A stretch of DNA of 64,000 nt. Origin: Cauispirillum nitrogeniifigens. GTDB taxonomy: Bacteria > Pseudomonadota > Alphaproteobacteria > Rhodospirillales > Rhodospirillaceae. Shown piece by piece: positions 9,153 to 17,647 of this stretch (positions are counted from its first letter, which is position 1; every line of letters starts with the position of its first letter). The notes under the pieces are model-generated. The model made no database searches, was not told the DNA's origin, and saw nothing but the letters and a program-made list of their open reading frames with translations. The stretch is taken from assembly GCF_049800675.1 (NCBI RefSeq), contig NZ_JBLOOT010000004.1:186001-250000 (forward strand). Reading direction: 5' to 3'. A program made the position numbers and the translations under genes.

Positions 9153-11018
9153 TTAGGAGGGCGCCGGGGTGCGGAGATGGGCCAGGATGGCTTCGGCGCG
9201 ATCAAGGTTTTGGCGGGCCCAGTCGGCGTGGACCCGATGCCCGGCCTGCTCGAAGACTTCCAACGCGGCCCGGTAGGCGACGATGGCGTCGTTGAGGGGG
9301 GCTTCCTCGCCGCTTCGCTGGCCCAGCGTCTGAAGGGCGTTGCCCAGGTTGTTCTGGGCGCTCGCCCAGTTCATGGGTGCCCCGTCGCGGGTCCACACCG
9401 TCAGGGCCTCCCGGAAGGCGGTGACGGCGCCGTTGAGGGGGGCTTCCTCGCCGCTTCGCTGGCCCAGCGTCTGAAGGGCGGTGCCCAGGTTGTTCTGGGT
9501 CGTCGCCCAGTCCATGGGCGCCCCGTCGCGGGTCCACACCGTCAGGGCCTCCCGGTAGGCGGTGACGGCGTCGGTGAGGGGGGCTTCCTCCCCGCTTCGC
9601 CGGCCCAGCGTCTGAAGGGCGTTGCCCAGGTTGTTCTGGGCGCCCGCCCAGTCCATGGGCGCCCCGTCGCGGGTCCACACCGTCAGGGCCTCCCGGAAGG
9701 CGGTGACGGCGCCGTTGAGGGGGGCTTCCTCGCCGCTTCGCTCCCCCATAGCCTGAAGGGCGGTGCCCAGGTTGTTCTGGACCATCGCCCAGTCCATAGG
9801 CGCCCCGTCGCGGGTCCACACCGTCAGGGCCTCCCGGTAGGCGGTGACGGCGCCGTTGAGGGGGGCTTCCTCGCCGCTTCGCCGGCCCAGCGTCTGAAGG
9901 GCGTTGCCCAGGTTGTTCTGGGCGCTCGCCCAGTCCATGGGCGCCCCGTCGCGGGTCCACACCGTCAGGGCCTCCCGGTAGGCGGTGACGGCGTCGTTGA
10001 GGGGGGCTTCCTCGCCGCTTTGCTGGCCTAACACCGAAAGGGCGTTACCCAGGTTGTTCTGGGTCGTCGCCCAGGCCATGGGCGCCCCGTCGCGGGTCCA
10101 CACCGTCAGAGCCTCCCGGTAGGCGGTGACGGCGTCGTTGAGGGGGGCTTCCTCGCCGCTTCGCTCACCCAGCACTCGAAGGGCATTGCCTAAGGTGCCA
10201 TGACCCGCAGCCCATTCTTCAGGGTGTAAGGCACGGGAAGATTGGGTGATCGCGTCCTTGGCCGTAACGGCGGCGGCTTCCAGCGCTGCGAAGCGGCCGA
10301 ACTGTTCTCCATGGTACAGGAGGTGGTTTGATGCGTGGATGAAAGCCCAAGCTCGCTCTCCGGCCATTTCAACCGGGAATATTTCGGCGGCGGCTTGGAA
10401 GTACTCGATCGCCTTGGGGATGTCGAACTCTTGTAGCGCCGCCTGGGCCAGTAGGGATTCGTTCTCCGAAAGGGCGTCGCGGTGCCGGGAGATGGAGGCG
10501 GCGGACTCGCGGTGAAGGCGTTCTGCTTCCGCCAGCCGTTTGCGGCGCTCCGCACCGCGTTCCTCCAGAAGGGTGCGGGCGCGGTCGACCTGCCCTTCGT
10601 CGAGGGCTGCGACGATTTTCTGGAGGATGATCTTGTCTTCGTCGCTGTCCGGCTCGATAGCCTGCAAGCGGGCGCGCATTTCCGCGTGGGAGCGGGCCAA
10701 CGCTTCCAACTTGGCCCTGAGGGTTTCGGCGTCCTGGCCTTCCGCGATATCGCCGCGAAGTGTGACGAGGAAGCCGCGCGTTGCGCCTTCAGAAACGCCC
10801 AGATGCTCCGCTAACTCAGCAATAGTTTCGATCTTGAGGATTCTGCGGGCTTGCTCGGCGTTCAGATCGAGTGCTCGCGGCTTCTTTCTTCCGCGCAACC
10901 ACCGAATGAGGGCTAATCCGCCACCACCGGCGGCCAGTAGGACGGTGAAAAGGAATCCAAGAGCACCGTGGTTCTCTTGAATGCGCACCCAGTCCCAAAG
11001 CCCGCTAAGCCATTCCAT
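9153..11018 (-). CDS. Membrane-anchored tetratricopeptide repeat protein
   Basis: A 621-residue protein of unknown role. It has a short N-terminus, a membrane segment near residues 20-38 (LGFLFTVLLAAGGGGLAL), a basic stop-transfer stretch, a helical region to about 270, then TPR-like repeats to the end. Six consecutive 47-residue units (each containing YREALTVWTRDGAPM or close to it, then QNNLGNAL) are almost identical, flanked by diverged units on both sides. The ATG at 11018 was chosen because the 50 codons upstream look non-coding. It sits between rplI and dnaB, where it is not a standard member. TPR arrays mediate protein-protein contacts (family knowledge); no partner is evident. Confidence 0.85.
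   Translation of the reverse strand: MEWLSGLWDWVRIQENHGALGFLFTVLLAAGGGGLALIRWLRGRKKPRALDLNAEQARRILKIETIAELAEHLGVSEGATRGFLVTLRGDIAEGQDAETLRAKLEALARSHAEMRARLQAIEPDSDEDKIILQKIVAALDEGQVDRARTLLEERGAERRKRLAEAERLHRESAASISRHRDALSENESLLAQAALQEFDIPKAIEYFQAAAEIFPVEMAGERAWAFIHASNHLLYHGEQFGRFAALEAAAVTAKDAITQSSRALHPEEWAAGHGTLGNALRVLGERSGEEAPLNDAVTAYREALTVWTRDGAPMAWATTQNNLGNALSVLGQQSGEEAPLNDAVTAYREALTVWTRDGAPMDWASAQNNLGNALQTLGRRSGEEAPLNGAVTAYREALTVWTRDGAPMDWAMVQNNLGTALQAMGERSGEEAPLNGAVTAFREALTVWTRDGAPMDWAGAQNNLGNALQTLGRRSGEEAPLTDAVTAYREALTVWTRDGAPMDWATTQNNLGTALQTLGQRSGEEAPLNGAVTAFREALTVWTRDGAPMNWASAQNNLGNALQTLGQRSGEEAPLNDAIVAYRAALEVFEQAGHRVHADWARQNLDRAEAILAHLRTPAPS
9294..10139. repeat. Six tandem 141-bp coding repeats
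   Basis: The marker CCCGTCGCGG recurs at 9381, 9522, 9663, 9804, 9945 and 10086, exactly 141 bp apart. Units differ mainly at a few codons (for example NDAV, NGAV or TDAV at the start). The low divergence at DNA level points to recent duplication or gene conversion, and the unit length preserves reading frame. Confidence 0.95.
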
Positions 11019-11094
11019 CGTCGACCCCGGCTCGTCAACACCCTCAGGGAGTAGACACCATTTGCGCGCAGGGTGCCACACTTCGCCCCTTCCA

Positions 11095-11140
11095 GAGGTC
11101 CAGGAGGCCGTGCCTCCTGGCGGGTGCGGGCAGAGCCCGC
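11095..11140. repeat. 46-bp dispersed repeat, copy 2
   Basis: Matches 102-147 in the same orientation with two mismatches. It lies in the 288-bp gap between the TPR gene and rplI, just left of a GAAA-loop hairpin element (11176-11210) and the rplI terminator. Confidence 0.7.
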
Positions 11141-11175
11141 TTTTTGGCGGAGCCAAGACGGCAGCCAACTTCCTC

Positions 11176-11210
11176 CACGGCCCTGGGTCTCCGCTTTCGC
11201 GGGGACGACG
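11176..11210. repeat. GAAA-loop hairpin repeat, copy C
   Basis: A 35-bp element related to those at 17484-17518 and 17570-17604, with core CCCGC-GAAA-GCGG on the minus strand. One stem pair is mismatched in this copy. It is intergenic and separate from the true rplI terminator at 11244-11273. Confidence 0.7.
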
Positions 11211-11241
11211 GTGGGGGGACGGGCCGGGGCCGGGACAAACG

Positions 11242-11273
11242 AAAACGGGCCGCCCCTTGCGGAGCGGCCCGTT
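11242..11273 (-). terminator. Intrinsic terminator after rplI
   Basis: Perfect 10-base arms (11244-11253 and 11264-11273) around a 10-base loop, followed on the minus strand by TTTTCGTTT. It ends the rpsF-rpsR-DUF2232-rplI transcript 33 bases past the rplI stop. Confidence 0.75.
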
Positions 11274-11306
11274 CCGAAGATTGGGGAAGGCCCGAAGGCC
11301 GGTCCC

Positions 11307-11870
11307 TTACTCCTCGTCGTCTTCGTGCAGAGCCTCTTCGGCCTCGGCCTCGTAGGCCTCGGCTTCCTCGGCGTCTTCCTCGGACTCCAGGAACTCGGCG
11401 GCGCGGTGCTGCGCCTCGGCTTCCTCGACCGAGCGGGCGACGGTCACGCCGATGGTCACGATGACCTCGGGGTGCAGGCCCAGGCGGATGTCGTAGCGGC
11501 CCAGGCTCTTGATCGGGGCGTCCAGCAGAACCTGCCGGCGCTCGATCTTGTAGCCGTTGTCCTTCAGGGCTTCCTGCAGGTCACGGGCGGCCACCGAACC
11601 GTACAGCTGACCGCTCTCGGCAGCCTGGCGGACGAGGATGAGGGACACGTCCTTCATCTTCTCGGCCACCGCCTCGGCTTCCTGGCGGCGCTTCAGGTTG
11701 ACGGCTTCCAGCTCGGCCCGCTGGGCCTCGAAAAAGGCCATGTTGGCCTTGTTGGCGCGCAGCGCCTTCTTCTGCGGCAGGAGATAGTTCCGGGCGTAGC
11801 CGGGCTTCACCTTCACGGTGTCGCCCATCTGACCCAGTTTCTCGATGCGCTCCAGCAGAATGACTTCCAT
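11307..11870 (-). CDS. rplI: 50S ribosomal protein L9
   Basis: L9 binds 23S rRNA near the L1 stalk base and limits frameshifting. The protein begins MEVILLERIEKLG, has the N-terminal rRNA-binding domain with GYARNYLLPQKKAL, a connecting helix and the C-terminal domain, then a Glu-rich acidic tail of about 40 residues. At 187 residues it is longer than E. coli L9 (149), as in many alphaproteobacteria. The ATG at 11870 shares its A with the TGA of the upstream gene; a GTG at 11873 is in frame but less likely. Confidence 0.96.
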   Translation of the reverse strand: MEVILLERIEKLGQMGDTVKVKPGYARNYLLPQKKALRANKANMAFFEAQRAELEAVNLKRRQEAEAVAEKMKDVSLILVRQAAESGQLYGSVAARDLQEALKDNGYKIERRQVLLDAPIKSLGRYDIRLGLHPEVIVTIGVTVARSVEEAEAQHRAAEFLESEEDAEEAEAYEAEAEEALHEDDEE

Positions 11871-12811
11871 CACTCTTCCTCCAGACGACTGTCACCGCGA
11901 AAGCGACGGTGCAGGCTCGTCACATGATCCATCAAGCCCAGCCCGATCATGGCGATCACCGCCAGTCCGGACGCGAAAAGAAACAGCACGTAGAATGCCG
12001 TCAGCCAGGCCCCCGGGTGTCTGGTCATCCGCACCGTGGCATGGATGACCGTCAACCCCTGGGCCAGGTAGGGCGCCGCCACGACCAGCGCGGCATTGCC
12101 CGCCAGCCAGCCGGCATCCCCCGGCAAAAGCCATCCCGCCACCAGGGCTCCGGCCGGCAGCGGCAGGAACCAGTCGGGCAGGGTCGTCTCCGCATAGCGC
12201 GGCGTGGACCGCAGGGCCCGCCCCATCCGTGTCGCCGCCCACTGGGCGATGACGCCGGACAGCACCGCGCGGAACAGCCAGCTGACCATCACCCCGCCCG
12301 GCAGAACCAGGGCCCAGGTGTCGGCCACCGCCGACCGTTGCGCCTCCGTGGCCGTGGGCGCCATCATGCGCAGGACCGCATCCAGTCCCTCGCGCACCTG
12401 GGCTTGCAGGCCGTCCCCGGTCGCCTCGGCCAGCAGCGCCGCGCCCAGAAGCACCCCCGCCGCGGTCACCGCCAGCGCGCCGAGAAGGCGGCCGGGAGGA
12501 TACCACGCCACGCCCCCGTCGGGGGTGGGCCGGTGGCGCAGCGCGAGCAACGCCACCACGGCGGTCGGCGCAAGGTCCGACACCACATAGGCCATGGCCA
12601 GGGGAAACGGCCCCCCGACCAGCAAGGCAACCAGGCCGCTCACGCCGGCCACCAGGGCCGCGACCGGACCCAGGGTAAGGGCCGCGATCATGAGCGGGAC
12701 CGGCGAAACCTGACCGATCAGGAACCCGGCCACCGGCACGAACACTGCGGAGACGAACATCACGGCGCTCAGCACACCGGCTGCTACCGCAATGAGAAGG
12801 CTCCTTGGCAC
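11870..12811 (-). CDS. DUF2232 family membrane protein
   Basis: A 313-residue integral membrane protein with about eight hydrophobic segments. DUF2232 proteins occupy this slot between rpsR and rplI in many alphaproteobacteria; their function is unknown. It starts with GTG at 12811, preceded by GGAG at 9 bases, and its stop overlaps the rplI start as TGATG, so the two are coupled. The family is distantly related to S-component-like transporters in some classifications, but nothing in this sequence proves transport. Confidence 0.85.
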   Translation of the reverse strand: MPRSLLIAVAAGVLSAVMFVSAVFVPVAGFLIGQVSPVPLMIAALTLGPVAALVAGVSGLVALLVGGPFPLAMAYVVSDLAPTAVVALLALRHRPTPDGGVAWYPPGRLLGALAVTAAGVLLGAALLAEATGDGLQAQVREGLDAVLRMMAPTATEAQRSAVADTWALVLPGGVMVSWLFRAVLSGVIAQWAATRMGRALRSTPRYAETTLPDWFLPLPAGALVAGWLLPGDAGWLAGNAALVVAAPYLAQGLTVIHATVRMTRHPGAWLTAFYVLFLFASGLAVIAMIGLGLMDHVTSLHRRFRGDSRLEEE

Positions 12812-12882
12812 CGTGCTAAACTCCGTGGGGCCGGGCGCCCGCCTTGACGGCGGCCGCCCCGGCCCCGGAAAAGGACCCGCCC

Positions 12883-13116
12883 TTACTTCACCACGTAGGG
12901 GATGAGGGACAGGAAGCGAGCGCGCTTGATGGCACGGGCCAGTTCACGCTGCTTCTTGGCCGACACCGCCGTGATGCGGCTGGGGACGATCTTGCCGCGC
13001 TCGGAGATGTAGCGCTGCAGGAGCTTGATGTCCTTGTAGTCGATCTTCGGAGCGCTCTCGCCCGAGAACGGGCAGGTCTTGCGCCGGCGGAAGAACGGAC
13101 GACGGGGAGCGGCCAT
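12883..13116 (-). CDS. rpsR: 30S ribosomal protein S18
   Basis: A small-subunit protein that pairs with S6 on the platform. It is 77 residues from the ATG at 13116, with conserved RRPFFRRRKTCPFSG and DYKDIKLLQRYISERGKI blocks. A full-strength ribosome site (AAGGAGGTGA) lies upstream; spacing favours the ATG at 13116 over the adjacent ATG at 13119. The start overlaps the rpsF stop (TGATG), giving coupled S6/S18 production. Confidence 0.96.
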   Translation of the reverse strand: MAAPRRPFFRRRKTCPFSGESAPKIDYKDIKLLQRYISERGKIVPSRITAVSAKKQRELARAIKRARFLSLIPYVVK

Positions 13117-13601
13117 CATTCACCTCCTTCATTGCGGGGGGCGCGGTCGCCGCCGCCGAAGCGGGGACGGTCGCCGCGGTCACCACGGTCACCACGGTCG
13201 CCGCGGTCACGGTCGCCGAAACGGCCACCGCCGCCGCCCGGCCCACGCGGGCCGCGCGGGCCGCGCTCGGGACGCTCGTTGCGCTGCAACAGGACGGCCG
13301 ACTGGCCTTCCTCCAGCTCGTCGACACGGACGGTCAGGGTGCGCAGGATGTCTTCGTTGAAGCGCATGACGCGCTCCATCTCGTGGACGGCCGGCGCCGG
13401 AGCGTCGATGTTGAGGAGGACGTAGTGGCCCTTCCGGTTCTTGTTGATCCGGTAGGACAGGTTGCGCAGGCCCCAGAACTCACGCTTGGTGACGTTGCCG
13501 CCATTGTCGGTGATGATCTTGACCATTTCTTCGGCCAGGGTTTCCGCCTGGGCGGCGGAGATGTCCTGACGCGCGATGAACACGCTTTCGTACAGAGGCA
13601 T
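13116..13601 (-). CDS. rpsF: 30S ribosomal protein S6
   Basis: S6 forms a dimer with S18 on the 30S platform. Residues 1 to about 100 are the normal ferredoxin-like S6 fold, starting MPLYESVFIARQDIS. The remaining 60 residues form an unusual Gly/Arg/Asp/Pro tail with four RGD-type units in a row, probably disordered. The total of 161 residues exceeds the 95-135 usual for the family. It is the first gene of the S6-S18-DUF2232-L9 operon, with a promoter at 13715-13742. Confidence 0.96.
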   Translation of the reverse strand: MPLYESVFIARQDISAAQAETLAEEMVKIITDNGGNVTKREFWGLRNLSYRINKNRKGHYVLLNIDAPAPAVHEMERVMRFNEDILRTLTVRVDELEEGQSAVLLQRNERPERGPRGPRGPGGGGGRFGDRDRGDRGDRGDRGDRPRFGGGDRAPRNEGGE

Positions 13602-13714
13602 AGTCCAGAGGACTCCTTCTGGATTCTCTCAGCCCACGAGGTTCTGCTTGGTCTTCAGGCAAAATCAGGTGTGGGCATAGCCGGACCATCCGGCAAGGAG
13701 CATTAAGGCGGCGC

Positions 13715-13742
13715 ACTATACGCAGTTTCGCCCGCCATGCAA
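13715..13742 (-). promoter_or_regulatory. Promoter for the rpsF operon
   Basis: On the minus strand a -10 box TATAGT (13715-13720) lies 16 bases from TTGCAT (13737-13742). The -10 match is strong and the -35 is weak. It sits 114-141 bases upstream of rpsF within the 279-bp divergent gap shared with fabD. Confidence 0.55.
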
Positions 13743-13880
13743 GAATTTGTGCGGCCTTGGCGGACATTTCCACAGGCGCGGCGGCCGGGACGGCGGCGGC
13801 GGCTTGACATGACCCTTCGGGATGCGCACCTTCGGCCGAATTTGTCTCTTGAAAATCGATCGAGTCGAGGACGTTTCCAG

Positions 13881-14822
13881 ATGGCGCGTGCATTCGTGTT
13901 TCCCGGCCAGGGCTCCCAGGCCGTCGGCATGGGCAAGGACCTGGGCGAGGCCTTCGCGGCGGCGCGGGCCGTCTATGAGGAGGTCGACGAGGCCCTGGGC
14001 CAGAAGCTGTCGGCGCTGATGGTCGACGGCCCGGCCGACGACCTGACCCTGACCGAGAACGCCCAGCCGGCCCTGATGGCGGTGTCCATGGCCGTCATCC
14101 GCGTACTGGAGGAGCAGGGCTTCGACCTCGCCGCCAGCGCCCGCCTGGTGGCCGGCCATTCGCTGGGCGAATACTCCGCCCTGTGCGCCGCCGGCAGCCT
14201 GACCATCGCTGACACCGCCCGCCTGCTGCGCATCCGTGGCCGCGCCATGCAGCAGGCCGTGCCGGTGGGGCAGGGGGCGATGGCCGCGCTGCTCGGCCTG
14301 GACCTGGAGCAGGCCCGCGAGGTGGCCGCCAAGGCCGCCCAGGGTGAGGTCTGCCAGGCCGCCAACGACAACGCGCCGGGCCAGGTGGTGGTGTCGGGCG
14401 CCAAGGCCGCTGTCGAACGCGCCCTGGCCCTGGCGGCCGAGGCCGGGGCCAAGCGCTCGGTGCTGCTGCCGGTGTCCGCGCCCTTCCACTGCGCCCTGAT
14501 GCAGCCGGCCGCCGACGCCATGGCCGAGGCGCTGGCGTCCGTCGCCTTCGCCGCGCCCAAGGTGCCGGTGGTGGCCAACGTCACCGCGCAGGCCGAGAGC
14601 GACCCCGAGGTGCTGCGCCGCCTGCTGGTCGAGCAGGTCACCGGCGCCGTGCGCTGGCGCGAGAGCGTGCTGTACATGCAGGCCCAGGGTATCGACACGC
14701 TGGTCGAATGCGGCGCCGGCAAGGTGCTGTCGGGTCTGGCGCGGCGCATCCATTCCGGCCTGTCGGGCGTGGCGCTGAACAAGCCCGCCGACATCGAAGC
14801 CTTCCTTAAAGAGAATGCGTGA
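13881..14822 (+). CDS. fabD: Malonyl-CoA-ACP transacylase
   Basis: Transfers malonyl from CoA to acyl carrier protein for fatty acid elongation. The 313-residue protein starts MARAFVFPGQGSQ, with the nucleophile Ser94 in GHSLGE and catalytic His203 in APFHCAL. The ATG at 13881 follows GAGG; the open frame continues upstream but that part does not resemble FabD. It heads the fabD-fabG-acpP-fabF-mltG series and is divergent from rpsF. Confidence 0.96.
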   Translation: MARAFVFPGQGSQAVGMGKDLGEAFAAARAVYEEVDEALGQKLSALMVDGPADDLTLTENAQPALMAVSMAVIRVLEEQGFDLAASARLVAGHSLGEYSALCAAGSLTIADTARLLRIRGRAMQQAVPVGQGAMAALLGLDLEQAREVAAKAAQGEVCQAANDNAPGQVVVSGAKAAVERALALAAEAGAKRSVLLPVSAPFHCALMQPAADAMAEALASVAFAAPKVPVVANVTAQAESDPEVLRRLLVEQVTGAVRWRESVLYMQAQGIDTLVECGAGKVLSGLARRIHSGLSGVALNKPADIEAFLKENA

Positions 14823-14837
14823 GAAGGGATCCAGTCC

Positions 14838-15578
14838 ATGTTCGATCTGACCGGCAAGTGCGCCCTGGTCACCGGCGCCTCGGGCGGCATCGGGGCAGCC
14901 ATTGCCAAGTCCCTGCATGCGCGTGGCGCCACCGTCGCCCTGTCGGGCACCCGGCGCGAGGCGCTTGACGCCCTGGCCGCCGAACTCGGCGGCGAGCGCG
15001 TGCACGTGGTGCCGGCCAACCTGTCCGACCCGGAGTCCGTCGCCGCCCTGGTGCCGGCGGCGGAGGCCGCCATGGGCCAGGTCGACATCCTGGTCAACAA
15101 CGCCGGCCTGACCCGCGACACCCTGGCCATGCGCATGAAGGACGAGGACTGGGCGGCGGTGATGCAGGTCAACCTGACGGCGGCCTTCCAGCTGTCCAAG
15201 GCGTGCCTGCGCGGCATGATGAAGCGCCGCTTCGGCCGCATCATCGGCATCACCTCCATCGTCGGCGTCACCGGCAATCCGGGGCAGACCAACTACGCCG
15301 CGTCCAAGGCCGGCATGATCGGCATGACCAAGAGCCTGGCCGCCGAGGTCGCCTCGCGCGGGATCACCGTCAACACCGTGGCGCCGGGCTTCATCGCCAC
15401 CGCCATGACCGACGAACTGCCCGAGGCCCAGAAGGAAAAGCTCAACGGCGCCATCCCCATGGGCCGCATGGGCGCGCCCGAGGACATCGCCGCCGCCGTG
15501 CTGTACCTGGCCAGCGACGAAGCCGGCTACATGACCGGCCAGACCCTGCACGTCAACGGCGGCATGGCGATGATCTGA
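14838..15578 (+). CDS. fabG: 3-oxoacyl-ACP reductase
   Basis: NADPH-dependent reduction of 3-ketoacyl-ACP. A 246-residue SDR with TGASGGIG at 12-19, NNAG near 87-90, and the catalytic residues Ser140, Tyr153 and Lys157 (YAASK). The C-terminus GQTLHVNGGMAMI is typical of FabG. It starts 15 bases after fabD, so the two are likely co-transcribed. Confidence 0.96.
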   Translation: MFDLTGKCALVTGASGGIGAAIAKSLHARGATVALSGTRREALDALAAELGGERVHVVPANLSDPESVAALVPAAEAAMGQVDILVNNAGLTRDTLAMRMKDEDWAAVMQVNLTAAFQLSKACLRGMMKRRFGRIIGITSIVGVTGNPGQTNYAASKAGMIGMTKSLAAEVASRGITVNTVAPGFIATAMTDELPEAQKEKLNGAIPMGRMGAPEDIAAAVLYLASDEAGYMTGQTLHVNGGMAMI

Positions 15579-15785
15579 GGGCCTGACGGAGCCCGCTCCG
15601 AGCCCTATGGTCAAGCCCTGCCAACTATGCTAACCAAGCGGCGCCCCAATGGCGCCCAGGGTACTCAAGAACCCCTCGGCCCGCGCCTTAGTCCTTGACG
15701 GGGCGCGGATGTTGAGGTCAAACCGGGCCTTCCCACACTGTGTGGGGCGAGACGCCCCCTGGAACTGAAATCGAGGAAAGACGAC

Positions 15786-16022
15786 ATGAGCGACGTCGCC
15801 GAGCGCGTTAAGAAGATCGTGGTGGAACACCTGGGCGTCGAAGACGCGAAGGTCACTGAGAACGCCTCCTTCATCGACGACCTGGGCGCCGACAGCCTGG
15901 ACACCGTCGAACTGGTGATGGCGTTCGAGGAAGAGTTCGGCGTGGAGATCCCCGACGACGCCGCCGAGAAGATCCTGACCGTGAAGGACGCGATCTCCTT
16001 CATCGAGGCGAACCAGGGCTGA
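15786..16022 (+). CDS. acpP: Acyl carrier protein
   Basis: A 78-residue acidic carrier for fatty acid intermediates. The 4'-phosphopantetheine attachment site is Ser37 in GADSLDTVEL. A ribosome site GAGGAAAG precedes the ATG. The 207-bp gap before it holds a small hairpin (15731-15746 region) in the probable leader, suggesting that acpP also has its own promoter; no confident box was found. A downstream imperfect hairpin at about 16040-16065 may attenuate read-through into fabF. Confidence 0.97.
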   Translation: MSDVAERVKKIVVEHLGVEDAKVTENASFIDDLGADSLDTVELVMAFEEEFGVEIPDDAAEKILTVKDAISFIEANQG

Positions 16023-16203
16023 TACCCCTGCGGCGCGCGGCCCGTTTCCCAGCCAGGGAACGGGCGGCGGCACCGTGGACGTTCCGGCGACCCATCGCGG
16101 CGGGGCCCCAGGCTCCGGCCGCGTTTGGTGCCGCAGTGAAGGTTTCCGCCGTGGCTGGCCCGCCTGAACAGGGCCCCCGGCACCGACGAGAAAAACCGAC
16201 GGG

Positions 16204-17472
16204 ATGCAAGACATGAGGCGTGTGGTCGTCACCGGACTTGGTCTCCTCACCCCCCTGGGGAATGGTGTCCAGGGCAACTGGACCGAGCTGATGAACAGCA
16301 GGTCGGGCCTGCGCGCGATCTCGCGTTTCGAGGTGTCGGACCTGCCGGCCCGCATCGCCGGGCAGATTCCGGTGGAGGAGGGGCACCCCTACCGCTTCGA
16401 TGTCGACGCCGTGGCCTCGGCCAAGGATCGGCGCCGCATGGACGACTTCATCGTCTATGGCCTGGCCGCCGCCGACGAGGCCATCCGGGACTCCGGCTGG
16501 GCGCCGACCGACGAGGAGAGCCTGGAGCGCACCGGCGTCATCATCGGGTCGGGCATCGGTGGCCTGCCCAACATCGCCTCCGCCGAAAGCACCCTGGAGA
16601 AGGGCGGCCCGCGCAAGCTGAGCCCCTTCTTCATCCCCAGCTCGCTGATCAACCTGGTGTCGGGCCACGTGTCCATCCGCCATGGCTTCAAGGGCCCCAA
16701 CCATGCCGTGGTGACGGCCTGCTCGACCGGCGCGCATGCCATCGGTGACGCCAGCCGCATCATCAAGTACGGCGATGCCGACGTGATGGTCGCCGGCGGC
16801 GCCGAGGCCGCCGTCTGCCGCCTGGGCCTGGCCGGCTTCGCCGCCGCCCGCGCGCTGTCGACCGGCTTCAACGACACTCCCGAGCGCGGTTCGCGCCCGT
16901 GGGACAAGGACCGCGACGGCTTCGTCATGGGCGAGGGCGCCGGCGTGGTGGTGCTGGAAGAGTACGAGCACGCCAAGAAGCGCGGCGCCAAGATCTACGC
17001 CGAGATCCTCGGTTACGGCATGTCGGGCGATGCCTACCACATCACCGCCCCGGCCGAGGACGGCAACGGCGGCTTCCGCGCCATGCGCAACGCGCTGAAG
17101 GATGCCAAGGTCGAACTGTCGGACATCGACTACATCAACGCCCACGGCACCTCGACCCCGCTGGGCGACGAGATCGAACTGGGCGCCGTCAAGCGCCTGT
17201 TCGGCGACCACGCCTACAAGCTGTCCATGTCGTCGACCAAGTCGGCCATCGGCCATCTGCTGGGCGCCGCCGGTGCGGTGGAGGCCATCTACTCCATCCT
17301 CGCCATCAACAACGGCGTGGTTCCGGCGACCCTGAACCTGGACAACCCGTCCGAGGGCTGCGACATCGACCTGGTGCCGCACACCCCCAAGGAGCGCGCC
17401 GTTCGCGTCGCCCTGTCCAACTCCTTCGGCTTCGGCGGCACCAACGCCTCTCTGGTCATCGGCGCCGTCTGA
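16204..17472 (+). CDS. fabF: 3-oxoacyl-ACP synthase II
   Basis: Condensing enzyme that elongates acyl-ACP with malonyl-ACP. The 422-residue thiolase fold has the Cys-His-His triad at Cys173 (TACSTG), His314 (NAHGTSTPLGD) and His351 (IGHLLGAAG). The start may be the ATG at 16204 or at 16213; both have weak ribosome sites. It follows acpP as in most proteobacteria. The 175-bp gap to mltG contains a facing pair of hairpin repeats, which may end or process the fab transcript. Confidence 0.96.
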   Translation: MQDMRRVVVTGLGLLTPLGNGVQGNWTELMNSRSGLRAISRFEVSDLPARIAGQIPVEEGHPYRFDVDAVASAKDRRRMDDFIVYGLAAADEAIRDSGWAPTDEESLERTGVIIGSGIGGLPNIASAESTLEKGGPRKLSPFFIPSSLINLVSGHVSIRHGFKGPNHAVVTACSTGAHAIGDASRIIKYGDADVMVAGGAEAAVCRLGLAGFAAARALSTGFNDTPERGSRPWDKDRDGFVMGEGAGVVVLEEYEHAKKRGAKIYAEILGYGMSGDAYHITAPAEDGNGGFRAMRNALKDAKVELSDIDYINAHGTSTPLGDEIELGAVKRLFGDHAYKLSMSSTKSAIGHLLGAAGAVEAIYSILAINNGVVPATLNLDNPSEGCDIDLVPHTPKERAVRVALSNSFGFGGTNASLVIGAV

Positions 17473-17483
17473 TTATTTCACCC

Positions 17484-17604
17484 CGTCGCCCCCGCGAAAG
17501 CGGGGGCCCAGGGCCGTGAAGATAACCGCCGCCGCATCAACGGCACACGCAAGCTGATGGAGCCTTCTCCACGGCCCTCGGTTCCCGCTTTCGCGGGAAC
17601 GACG
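17484..17604. repeat. Facing pair of GAAA-loop hairpin repeats (A and B)
   Basis: Copy A (17484-17518) and copy B (17570-17604, inverted) are each 35 bp and match at most positions. In A the stem is extended by CC/GG and in B by TT/AA at the same two positions, so pairing is kept while the bases change. A further copy is at 11176-11210. Between A and B is 51 bp without recognised features. Confidence 0.8.
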
Positions 17605-17647
17605 GGTCTTGTGCGAGGTTTTGGATCAACGCCGAGGTGCCCACATC

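Noticed and set aside
9294..10139. Regularly spaced repeats that could suggest a CRISPR array
   Set aside because: The repeats are contiguous 141-bp coding units without spacers and encode TPR motifs.
13804..13809. TTGACA upstream of fabD as its promoter
   Set aside because: No acceptable -10 box lies 15-19 bases downstream, so I did not annotate it.
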